From NCBI GenBank assembly GCA_029907055.1, contig JARYMO010000016.1, positions 1 through 13,783 of the forward strand: a stretch of DNA of 13,783 nucleotides, written 5' to 3'. Positions 1 through 4,984 of this stretch are shown here, in pieces. The notes beneath the pieces are model-generated. The model ran no database searches and was not told the DNA's origin. It saw only the letters and a list, made by a program, of their open reading frames with translations. The stretch is from Syntrophomonadaceae bacterium. GTDB taxonomy: Bacteria > Bacillota > Syntrophomonadia > Syntrophomonadales > Syntrophothermaceae. Every line of letters begins with the position of its first letter. Position 1 is the stretch's first letter. The position numbers were made by a program, and so were the translations under genes.

Positions 1-752
1 CCCCCGCTGTAGGTGCGGCCATCCGGGTAGAGCAGGGTGATGGGACCGTACAACTCCCCGTTGCGCACCTGCTGGCGGGCACGGGTGCCGTTGGCGAGGG
101 TGAGGGTATGCGTGCCGTTGACCAGGCGGTTGTCAGCCCAGGTGCCCTCCTGCACCACCCCATCGCTACGGGTCAGGGTCCCGCTGCCCTGGTACTTGCC
201 CGCCACGAACTCGCCCACGTAGGTGGTGCCGTCCGCCAGCTTCAGGGTCCCGTACCCGTGCGGCAGGCCGTCGCGCAACGGCCCGGTATATTCACCCAGC
301 AGTTGCCCCTGCTGGTTGTAGACCGGCAGGGTCGGGTACATGCTGATGGTGACCGTCTGGGTGGCCGCTTCCCACGTCACCTTGGCCCCCAGGGCCTCGC
401 TCACGAATCGCAGGGGTACCAGGGTGCGCCCGGCCTGGATGCGGGCGGGAACGTCCAGCGTCACCGGCTGGCCGTTGCGCTGGGCCTGGGCCTGTCCGAT
501 GGCCAGCTGGATGGTGGTGGAGGACCTGGTGGCGGTCACGGTCCTGGTGGTTGCGTCCCACTGCACCGCGGCCCCCAGGGCCTCGAATATGGCCCGCAGG
601 GGCACCAGGGTGCGCCCGCTCTCGATGACCGGCGGGACGTCGAAGGCCAGTGTCTTCCCGTTCACCACCACCGTGGGGGCCGCCACGGCTCCCTGTACAA
701 TGCCGGTAATCGCGAAGAAAGCCAGGCATACTGCTGCCATCCACCGCTTCAC
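1..752 (-). CDS. Exported stalk-domain (copper amine oxidase N-terminal) plus MORN-repeat protein, 3' end missing
   Basis: The gene runs off the left edge, so only its first 250 codons are visible. The start is GTG at 752, with AAGGAGGT six bases upstream. Residues 1-24 form a signal peptide ending in AVA. Two copies of the copper-amine-oxidase N-terminal domain follow, at about 27-75 and 92-137, each carrying the hallmark GRTLVPLR (residues 47-54 and 108-115) followed by EALGA. From about residue 153 the protein changes to MORN-like repeats with G-Y-G-T-L and DGTTYVGEF patterns; a further repeat (DGRTYSG) is cut by the window edge. In Bacillota the stalk domain is common in exported, wall-associated proteins and does not imply amine oxidase activity. 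MORN repeats usually mediate membrane or protein contacts. The combination suggests an extracytoplasmic structural or binding role, but no catalytic domain is visible. The architecture is clear; the function is unknown. Confidence 0.88.
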   Translation of the reverse strand, partial: MKRWMAAVCLAFFAITGIVQGAVAAPTVVVNGKTLAFDVPPVIESGRTLVPLRAIFEALGAAVQWDATTRTVTATRSSTTIQLAIGQAQAQRNGQPVTLDVPARIQAGRTLVPLRFVSEALGAKVTWEAATQTVTISMYPTLPVYNQQGQLLGEYTGPLRDGLPHGYGTLKLADGTTYVGEFVAGKYQGSGTLTRSDGVVQEGTWADNRLVNGTHTLTLANGTRARQQVRNGELYGPITLLYPDGRTYSG

Positions 753-757
753 CCCGT

Positions 758-796
758 GACCTCCTTTCCCTGGCCGGGTGCCGCGCCCGGCGGACG
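758..796 (-). promoter_or_regulatory. Leader of the stalk/MORN gene with hairpin, resembling the regulator leader
   Basis: Read on the minus strand, CGTCCGCCGGGC is followed by a GC-rich hairpin (773-778 pairs with 786-791), then GGGAAA and the ribosome binding site GGAGGTC. The same order of blocks occurs upstream of the LuxR-type regulator at 5693-5737. This could be a shared 5' UTR element or an operator. A chance match in GC-rich DNA is possible, because only about 11-12 bases match without a gap. Confidence 0.35.
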
Positions 797-832
797 CGTT
801 CTCACTAATGCCCGCGTGCAGCTGTCGTAGAG

Positions 833-869
833 AGAGACATGGACGAGAGAAGTAATCGACCCGATCCCC
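833..869 (+). repeat. 37-bp element, copy L1 (downstream flank of paralogue 1)
   Basis: This is one of six 37-bp elements in the array. It begins AGAGACATGGAC, has the core GAGAGAAGT then AATCGA, and ends in TCCCC. It lies about 66 bases past the stop codon of the 936-1718 gene and points inward toward it. It is inverted relative to copy R1 (1742-1778) on the far side of the same gene. It shares 16 consecutive bases with copy R2, from CATGGAC through AGAAGT. L1 and L2 share AAGTAATCGA and GATCCCC, which sets them apart from the R copies. Confidence 0.8.
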
Positions 870-935
870 GTGCCTGACTGCCTGCAGTGGAACGTGGCTA
901 TGAGTGTGCCCCTGGTGTGTCCTCGGCCTGCCCGT

Positions 936-1718
936 TCAATCGACCCAGTTGAACGCCCCCACGGCCAGGTCGTTGCCGTTCAGGCTGCCGCAGACACAGG
1001 TGGAATCAGTCGACACCTCGCTGAAGGTGCTGTAGTCGTTGCCGACGTTGGTCATGGTCAGCGTTTCCTCGTTGAAGCTCCCCACGTTGACCTTCTTCCA
1101 CGACATCTCCTTGTCGGTGTTGAAGCTGCCCGTGTACTCGTTGCCCACATCCTCGAGGGAAATGTCGTACTCGTTGCCCACGTTGTTCCAGTACTGGTTG
1201 CCCACGTTGTCATAGTTCGTATTGGCGACGTTTTCCCACTTCACGTTGTAGCTGTCCTCGTTGAAGCTGTTGGCCATCATTACCGTCAGGCTGAACTGGA
1301 TACCGCTGATCTGGGTCAGCGACACGCCCTCCGACTTCTGGATAATGACCCCGGTGTTGTTGCTGTTGTCCAGCGTGGTGCTGATGGTGGTCGTCTTGCT
1401 GGCGTCGATGCAGACGCAGATGTCTTCCAGCGTGAGGCTCTCGTCGACGGTGACGGTCTTGTGCTCGTCCACGTCGATGCCGTCATTGTCCTGTACGCTG
1501 GCGTCCAGCGTAGTGCTCACATTGTCCTTGACCACGCTGGTGTTGAAGGAGTCCTGAACGTCATTGTCGACCGCCGCAGTGACGTAGTCATTCCAGGCCA
1601 CCACGTTGTTGTCCTCGATGTCTGTGCCGGCGAATGCCATGCCGCACATCGCCAGCACCATGGCCAGAGCGCACGCGATGCTCAACAGCGTGCGCATCCT
1701 GCGTAGAGCAGTACCCAT
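936..1718 (-). CDS. Secreted Asn/Val/Gly octapeptide-repeat protein, paralogue 1 (unknown family)
   Basis: The 260-residue product has no family I can name. The ATG at 1718 is chosen because ACCCCCTT on the plus strand (AAGGGGGT on the coding strand) lies seven bases upstream and a signal peptide follows at once. An in-frame ATG 24 codons further upstream is not usable in paralogue 2. Residues 1-30 are a signal peptide (charged RRMR, hydrophobic core, AFA cleavage site). The mature protein starts GTDIEDN, carries an Asp-rich DNDGIDVDE (77-85) that could bind calcium, a CVC motif (101-103), a GVIIQ segment near 123-127, octapeptides of the form NVGNxYxN (163-200), a second CVC (241-243) and a C-terminal block NGNDLAVG. 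It is 45-60% similar by eye to the neighbouring 1955-2755 product. The composition (Asn, Asp, Thr, Val, few Lys or Arg) and export signal suggest a surface or matrix protein with a beta-rich repeat fold. That is inference. Confidence 0.85.
   Translation of the reverse strand: MGTALRRMRTLLSIACALAMVLAMCGMAFAGTDIEDNNVVAWNDYVTAAVDNDVQDSFNTSVVKDNVSTTLDASVQDNDGIDVDEHKTVTVDESLTLEDICVCIDASKTTTISTTLDNSNNTGVIIQKSEGVSLTQISGIQFSLTVMMANSFNEDSYNVKWENVANTNYDNVGNQYWNNVGNEYDISLEDVGNEYTGSFNTDKEMSWKKVNVGSFNEETLTMTNVGNDYSTFSEVSTDSTCVCGSLNGNDLAVGAFNWVD
1119..1232 (-). repeat. Octapeptide-coding tandem repeats in paralogue 1
   Basis: Residues 163-200 are built from eight-residue units such as NVANTNYD, NVGNQYWN and NVGNEYDI, then DVGNEYTG after a three-residue spacer, ending in SFN. 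The underlying DNA repeats GTTGCCCACGTT-like blocks on the plus strand at 24-base steps, so the repeat is visible in both DNA and protein. Confidence 0.85.
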
Positions 1719-1725
1719 TACCTCT

Positions 1726-1745
1726 ACCCCCTTCAATGAGCGGGG
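1726..1745 (-). promoter_or_regulatory. AAGGGGGT ribosome binding site, able to pair with the upstream CCCC (paralogue 1)
   Basis: On the coding strand, the CCCC ending element R1 is followed by ten bases and then by AAGGGGGT, the ribosome binding site seven bases before the ATG. CCCC and GGGG could form a short stem with a 10-base loop that would hide the site. Other genes here use GGAGG-type sites; the change to GGGGG costs one wobble with the ribosome but improves pairing to UCCCC. Confidence 0.45.
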
Positions 1746-1778
1746 ACGATAATCGATACTTCTCCCGTCCATGTCTCC
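1742..1778 (-). repeat. 37-bp element, copy R1 (upstream flank of paralogue 1)
   Basis: Read on the minus strand it begins GGAGACATGGAC, has the core GGGAGAAGT then ATCGATTATCG, and ends in TCCCC. It sits 24 bases upstream of the start codon of paralogue 1 and is inverted relative to L1 on the other side of the gene. It is nearly identical to R2. Confidence 0.82.
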
Positions 1779-1794
1779 CACCTGATCCATTCAT

Positions 1795-1806
1795 TTGCCA
1801 AAGAAC
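1795..1806 (-). promoter_or_regulatory. GTTCTTTGGCAA motif upstream of R1
   Basis: This 12-base sequence on the minus strand recurs, with at most one change, upstream of all three R elements (also 2826-2837 and 4591-4602). Its distance to the R element varies from about 11 to 26 bases, so it is unlikely to be one half of a fixed-spacing promoter. A protein binding site is possible. Confidence 0.45.
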
Positions 1807-1854
1807 CCGAGCCCGGCGGGGGACCGCCCTGGTGCGGCAGGTCCCGGGCCGCGA

Positions 1855-1891
1855 GGAGACAAGAACGAGAGAAGTAATCGATAAGATCCCC
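1855..1891 (+). repeat. 37-bp element, copy L2 (downstream flank of paralogue 2)
   Basis: It begins GGAGACAAGAAC, has the core GAGAGAAGT then AATCGATAAGA, and ends in TCCCC. It lies 63 bases past the stop codon of the 1955-2755 gene, inverted relative to R2. It also faces R1 across about 76 bases, so the region between paralogues 1 and 2 carries a long imperfect inverted repeat. Confidence 0.8.
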
Positions 1892-1954
1892 TGTCGTTAC
1901 TAGACTGCGAGCCTCAATCTTATCGAGGTCAACCTTCTCCCGAGGGACGCGGGC

Positions 1955-2755
1955 CTAGTCGACCCAGTTGCCCAGGCCGACCGCCACGTCGTTGCCGTTC
2001 AGGCTGTGGTAGACCCACAGGTCCGAGTCGTAGGTCGAGGACATCTGGCTGTAGTCATTGCCCGCATTGTCGATGGTCACCGTCTCGTCGTTGAAACTCT
2101 TGACGTTGACCACCTCAGAGGAGGCGGACCAGTCCTGGTTGAAGCTGCCCTTGTACTCGTTGCCCACGTCAGTGAGGCAGATGTCGTAGGTGTTGCCCAC
2201 GTTGTTGTAGTACTCGTTGCCCACGTTCTTGTAGTTGGTGTTGCCCACGTTCTCCCACTTGACGTTGTAGCTGTCCTCGTTGAAGCTGTTGGCCAGCAGA
2301 ACGTTCAGGTTGACCGTGATGTCGCTCACCTGGGTGATGGCCACGCCGCTGCTGTCCTGGATGATAACCCCCTGGTTGTTGGAGTTGTTGAGGGTGGTGG
2401 TGATGGTGGTGGTGCGGCTGAAGTCCATGCATACGCAGATGTCCTCCAGGCTCACGCTCTTGTCCACCCAGACGTTCTTGGTGATGTCGATGTCCTTGCC
2501 GTCGTTGTCCTGGAAACTGGCGTCGATGTTGTTCTGGGTGTTGCCGGCGACGATGTCCTTGTTGCCCACGTTGTCCAGCTCGTTGCCGACGGCGATGGTG
2601 CTCCAGTCGTTGCCTACCACCGCCACGTTGTCCTCAATGTCCGTGCTGCCGCCCGGACCGGCGCTGGCCAGGGCCGCGCCGCATACCAGCAGCGTCAGGG
2701 CGCAGGCACAGAGGACAGCCAGGATTCCGCGTTTCTTCCTGAGCAGAGTATCCAT
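1955..2755 (-). CDS. Secreted Asn/Val/Gly octapeptide-repeat protein, paralogue 2 (unknown family)
   Basis: The product has 266 residues. The start ATG at 2755 has AAGGGGGT six bases upstream and begins a signal peptide (KKR, hydrophobic run, cleavage near ALA at residues 28-30). Like paralogue 1 it opens with TDIEDN, carries an Asp-rich DNDGKDIDI (83-91), the sequence LEDICVCM with Cys107 and Cys109, GVIIQ followed by GVAITQVSDI, four VGN octapeptides (169-206), and the C-terminal SLNGNDVAVG. The second CVC of paralogue 1 is replaced here by WVY (247-249), so only the first Cys pair is conserved. Extra VGN units occur near the N-terminus (47-65). The order of blocks matches paralogue 1 throughout, which indicates duplication. 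A secreted, possibly calcium-binding, beta-rich surface protein is the best guess; no enzymatic motif is visible. Confidence 0.86.
   Translation of the reverse strand: MDTLLRKKRGILAVLCACALTLLVCGAALASAGPGGSTDIEDNVAVVGNDWSTIAVGNELDNVGNKDIVAGNTQNNIDASFQDNDGKDIDITKNVWVDKSVSLEDICVCMDFSRTTTITTTLNNSNNQGVIIQDSSGVAITQVSDITVNLNVLLANSFNEDSYNVKWENVGNTNYKNVGNEYYNNVGNTYDICLTDVGNEYKGSFNQDWSASSEVVNVKSFNDETVTIDNAGNDYSQMSSTYDSDLWVYHSLNGNDVAVGLGNWVD
2138..2251 (-). repeat. Octapeptide-coding tandem repeats in paralogue 2
   Basis: Residues 169-206 contain NVGNTNYK, NVGNEYYN, NVGNTYDI and, after CLT, DVGNEYKG, ending SFN. This is the cleanest copy of the repeat block. The matching DNA shows GTTGCCCACGTT at 24-base spacing on the plus strand. 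Confidence 0.88.
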
Positions 2756-2761
2756 TATTCA

Positions 2762-2781
2762 ACCCCCTTCACAGAGCGGGG
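2762..2781 (-). promoter_or_regulatory. AAGGGGGT ribosome binding site, able to pair with the upstream CCCC (paralogue 2)
   Basis: The arrangement is the same as for paralogue 1: the CCCC ending R2, a 10-base loop, then AAGGGGGT six bases before the ATG. A competing pairing inside R2 (GGAC with GTCC) would use two of the same C residues, so two alternative folds can be drawn. Confidence 0.45.
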
Positions 2782-2814
2782 ACAATAATCGATACTTCTC
2801 TCGTCCATGGCTCC
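2778..2814 (-). repeat. 37-bp element, copy R2 (upstream flank of paralogue 2)
   Basis: Read on the minus strand it begins GGAGCCATGGAC, has the core GAGAGAAGT then ATCGATTATTG, and ends in TCCCC. It is inverted relative to L2. An ATG inside it opens a 17-codon frame that ends in TAA, overlapping the start codon of paralogue 2 (TAATG). Confidence 0.82.
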
Positions 2815-2825
2815 TCGTGATGCTC

Positions 2826-2837
2826 TTGTCAAAGAAC
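2826..2837 (-). promoter_or_regulatory. GTTCTTTGACAA motif upstream of R2
   Basis: This differs by one base from the GTTCTTTGGCAA motif at 1795-1806 and 4591-4602. It includes TTTGACAA, which resembles a sigma-A -35 box, but no good -10 box stands 16-18 bases downstream, where the R2 element begins. Confidence 0.42.
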
Positions 2838-2855
2838 CTCGTGCCACAGCGGCAT

Positions 2856-2868
2856 ACTGAAGGGACTC
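2856..2868 (+). repeat. 13-bp ACTGAAGGGACTC outside L3, matching the outside of R3
   Basis: This 13-mer also occurs on the minus strand at 4579-4591, just outside R3. It is preceded by GGCAT here and by GGCA there. The two copies lie outward of the two 37-bp elements that flank paralogue 3, which suggests that L3 and R3 are matched ends of one unit. Confidence 0.6.
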
Positions 2869-2909
2869 GTCCCATCCCGCGCAGTGCGGGGGGTGCCAGC
2901 GACGCAACA

Positions 2910-2946
2910 GGAGGCATGTGCGAGAGAAGTGTCCGATCTTTTCCCC
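2910..2946 (+). repeat. 37-bp element, copy L3 (downstream flank of paralogue 3)
   Basis: It begins GGAGGCATGTGC, has the core GAGAGAAGT then GTCCGATCT, and ends in TTCCCC. It lies about 250 bases past the stop codon of the 3200-4495 gene. It shares TGyGCGAG and AAGTGT with R3 but not with the other four copies, so it has diverged together with the element on the other side of its own gene. Confidence 0.75.
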
Positions 2947-3155
2947 GGTCGGGGGAGGGGACCAGCGGTCCGCCTCCCGGAGCGAGCTCCATGGGCACCT
3001 GGCCCGCGACAGGCTGGATTTCACGACCTGCGGCACGGATGTCACTTGCGGCCGGCGGGCCCGGTTCGGGGCAGCTGCTGGGGGAGAAAGATTCGCGAAA
3101 GGTCTCGGGTGAGATGGCTGAGAAGGGTAGCAGCCTGGTGAGGGTGCCGGGTCCA

Positions 3156-3184
3156 TCCAGGCGGTCGGCGCCTCGCCGCCTGGA
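3156..3184 (-). terminator. Perfect 9-bp hairpin just after paralogue 3
   Basis: TCCAGGCGG (3156-3164) pairs perfectly with CCGCCTGGA (3176-3184) around an 11-base loop. It starts 15 bases after the stop codon of the 3200-4495 gene. No T-run follows on the minus strand, so it may be a 3'-end stabilising hairpin or a weak terminator instead of a classical intrinsic terminator. Confidence 0.45.
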
Positions 3185-3199
3185 CGATGCGCCGCCGGC

Positions 3200-4495
3200 C
3201 TAGGGCGAGGAGCCGCCAACGTCGTTGGCGACCCCTTGCGCCACGGAATTCCCGTTGCCGCTGTCGCTGATGGCGATATCTACCTCGGCGCTCACCGTCG
3301 CTGAACTGTAGTCGTTGCCCACGTCGCTGAAGGTGGCCTGAACGGTGTTGCCGCTGTCGATGTTGGTCTGGCTGCTCGAGGCGGTGGTCTCGGTGTTGAA
3401 GCTGCCAGTGCTCTGGTTGGCCACGTCCTCCAGGGTGGCGGTGACGTCGTTGGCGACATTATTGTAGTACTCGTTGCCGACGTTGTCGTAGTTGCGGTTC
3501 ATGGAGTCAGTGACGGTGGTGTTGCCGCTGTTGGTGTTGCCGACGTTGACCAGGGTGGCGTCGATGTCGGCTACCACGTCTTCCACCTGGCGGATGGAGA
3601 CGCCGCTGGAACCCTGCACGATGATGCCGTTATTGTGACTGTTGTTGATGACTTCCTGCTGCAGGTTCAGGGAGTTCCCCGACGCGCCGGTGGCCGACTG
3701 GATGCGCAGGCTGATTTCCTCGGCACTGAGGCCGTTGGCCAGCCCTTCGGCGATGATCCCCTGGATCTGGGATGCGCTGATGCCCAGCGCGATGCTGTTC
3801 TGGATGCCCCAGTTCACGTCCCCGTGGTAGACTTCGTTAGTGCTGTAGATGTCGTTGAAGACGTTCTGCGAAACGTAGTTGGCAGGCTGCGGCTGGTTGT
3901 TGACCTTCACGTACACCGCGGGAGGGACGTTCTTGATGAAGATGCGGTGTTCAGGTTGGGAGGTCTGCGGTGTCGTTGCCTGCCCACCATGGGTAACGCT
4001 GGGCTCGACGGGCTGCTCCACCAGCACTACCCGCGCGGTCTCCCCGGGAGCGGCCGGCGCGGGCGTGGCCGCCGTCTGAATGGGCTCCACCCCCGTGGCG
4101 CAGGGCGCCTGGGCCTGGCGTGCAGGCTGGCTGGTTGCCTTTGACCCTCCGGGACCGCTGTCTGCCATCGTCACCGGCTGCCCCGTCGTTGCCTGCTCGG
4201 TGTGCTGGACGACGATGGTGGCAGCGTCGCTGGCCTCTTCTTCCTCATCCGTGGATGCGTCGCCGTCCTTCATGTAGAGGACGATCTTGTCAACGCGGTC
4301 CAGGGCCACGAAGGCGACGTCATCCTTAGTGGCAAAGCCGTTCCGTTGCAGCTCCTTGAGGTTGAGCGGGATGCCGGTCAGGTCGGCCAGTGCGGAAGAC
4401 CCCATGACGATGGCCCCGCACAGGAAGCTGAGCAAGGCGACGATGCAGGCGATTCCGGCCAGGATTAGTGTCTCCTTGGTCTTGAGGGATGCCAC
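3200..4495 (-). CDS. Membrane-anchored long-linker member of the octapeptide-repeat family, paralogue 3
   Basis: The product has 431 residues. GTG at 4495 is chosen because AAGGGGGT lies seven bases upstream; a 541-residue in-frame extension runs through element R3 and is rejected. Residues 9-31 form a hydrophobic helix, either an uncleaved signal anchor or a signal peptide ending near ALA (35-37). Next come a short charged domain (40-78), an acidic stretch DEEEE (83-87), a long Pro/Ala/Thr/Gln linker (about 100-185), a segment with several Asn and Gln (190-285), and a C-terminal domain (286-431) that matches paralogues 1 and 2: NNGIIVQ, GVSIRQVED, VGNEYYN repeats, SFN, VGNDYS and a final SGNGNSVA. 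It lacks the CVC pair and the Asp-rich loop. It may be the cell-anchored partner of the two secreted paralogues, holding the shared domain away from the membrane. That role is inferred from layout only. Confidence 0.84.
   Translation of the reverse strand: MASLKTKETLILAGIACIVALLSFLCGAIVMGSSALADLTGIPLNLKELQRNGFATKDDVAFVALDRVDKIVLYMKDGDASTDEEEEASDAATIVVQHTEQATTGQPVTMADSGPGGSKATSQPARQAQAPCATGVEPIQTAATPAPAAPGETARVVLVEQPVEPSVTHGGQATTPQTSQPEHRIFIKNVPPAVYVKVNNQPQPANYVSQNVFNDIYSTNEVYHGDVNWGIQNSIALGISASQIQGIIAEGLANGLSAEEISLRIQSATGASGNSLNLQQEVINNSHNNGIIVQGSSGVSIRQVEDVVADIDATLVNVGNTNSGNTTVTDSMNRNYDNVGNEYYNNVANDVTATLEDVANQSTGSFNTETTASSSQTNIDSGNTVQATFSDVGNDYSSATVSAEVDIAISDSGNGNSVAQGVANDVGGSSP
3395..3547 (-). 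repeat. Degenerate octapeptide repeats in paralogue 3
   Basis: Residues 317-367 contain NVGNTNSG, an insertion of about 13 residues, then NVGNEYYN, NVANDVTA and DVANQSTG ending in SFN. The order matches paralogues 1 and 2, but the block is longer and more degenerate, consistent with an older divergence. Confidence 0.75.
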
Positions 4496-4502
4496 GTATT
4501 CT

Positions 4503-4531
4503 ACCCCCTTTCCTACGGGCTGTATGGGGGG
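4503..4531 (-). promoter_or_regulatory. AAGGGGGT ribosome binding site, able to pair with the upstream C-run (paralogue 3)
   Basis: Six consecutive C residues at the end of R3 can pair with the GGGGG of the ribosome binding site across a 17-19 base loop. The loop is longer than in paralogues 1 and 2 and unrelated in sequence, but the pairing potential is kept. Confidence 0.45.
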
Positions 4532-4564
4532 AGAACAATCGACACTTCCCTCGCGCATGTCTCC
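4528..4564 (-). repeat. 37-bp element, copy R3 (upstream flank of paralogue 3)
   Basis: Read on the minus strand it begins GGAGACATGCGC, has the core GAGGGAAGT then GTCGATTGT, and ends in CTCCCC. It is inverted relative to L3. Its unit-specific bases (GCGAG, AAGTGT) are shared with L3. Confidence 0.8.
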
Positions 4565-4578
4565 TGCCATTGCCGTCT

Positions 4579-4591
4579 GAGTCCCTTCAGT
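4579..4591 (-). repeat. 13-bp ACTGAAGGGACTC outside R3
   Basis: This is the partner of the plus-strand copy at 2856-2868. It lies between the GTTCTTTGGCAA motif and R3. Confidence 0.6.
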
Positions 4592-4602
4592 TGCCAAAGA
4601 AC
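4591..4602 (-). promoter_or_regulatory. GTTCTTTGGCAA motif upstream of R3
   Basis: The 12 bases are identical to those at 1795-1806, here about 26 bases outside R3. A shorter relative, GTTCTTTGGAGT, occurs on the minus strand at 6157-6168, away from any 37-bp element. Confidence 0.45.
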
Positions 4603-4921
4603 ACGCGTTGCCGCGCGGGGCGCGGCGCAGCGGGCACAGGAGTGAGCCTGGTCTCCCAGGGGCGGTCCGATGGAGGGGAGCGGTGGCCGTCCCTGCGGGA
4701 GAGTCGCCTGGACCGGGGTGACCACGGCCGGGGCCGCGTGTCGATTCCCCCTGGCGGGGGTCCGGGACTGCAAGGGCCCACCCTTGAATCCAATGTAGCA
4801 CCGCGTCTGCCCTGCAACCATTCACCGCGGGGACAGAAAAAGGAGGGATCTGGATGAGGCAGGATTAGTCCTGGGCAGGAACAAGAAAGGCCCAATCTGC
4901 GGCTTTCTCCGCGCAAGGCAA
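4603..4921. other. Intergenic DNA between paralogue 3 and the regulator terminator
   Basis: I see no convincing gene here: the open frames lack ribosome binding sites and normal protein composition. A small perfect hairpin (CAAGGG, loop CCCA, CCCTTG) lies at 4771-4786. No clear sigma-A promoter for paralogue 3 could be identified. Confidence 0.5.
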
Positions 4922-4953
4922 AGGCCGGAGGGGACAAGGTGTCCCTCCGGCCT
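4922..4953 (-). terminator. Terminator of the LuxR-type regulator
   Basis: A 14-bp stem with one bulged G (AGGCCGGAGGG paired with CCCTCCGGCCT) closes a short loop 32 bases after the regulator stop codon. On the minus strand it is followed by TTTGCCTT, a modest T-rich tail. Confidence 0.72.
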
Positions 4954-4984
4954 ACTTCCTCCCGGATTGGCTCTGCCTGTTCGG

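Noticed and set aside
292..744. 150-codon minus-strand frame from ATG 744
   Set aside because: It is a +1 shadow of the stalk/MORN gene, whose own frame contains the GRTLVPLR motifs.
870..2788. Long plus-strand frames opposite paralogues 1 and 2 (870-1706, 2006-2788)
   Set aside because: They are Val/His/Asp-rich mirror images of the repetitive minus-strand genes, with no ribosome binding site, signal peptide or domain.
1720..4560. Leader peptides beginning at the ATG inside the R elements (MDERSIDY-like)
   Set aside because: The frame is open into genes 1 and 3 but stops before gene 2, the GGAG is only two bases from the ATG, and copy L2 lacks the ATG, so conservation seems to be at the nucleic acid level.
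833..4564. CRISPR array suggested by 37-bp repeats
   Set aside because: The copies are inverted in pairs, lie hundreds of bases apart with genes between them, and have no spacer-sized regular intervals or cas genes.
4591..4602. Sigma-54 promoter suggested by TTTGGCAA
   Set aside because: The GG and GC dinucleotides of a -24/-12 pair are not found at the required spacing in any of the three copies.
3200..4825. 541-residue version of paralogue 3
   Set aside because: The extension crosses element R3 and the shared motif, has a composition typical of noncoding GC-rich DNA, and a good ribosome binding site supports the start at 4495.
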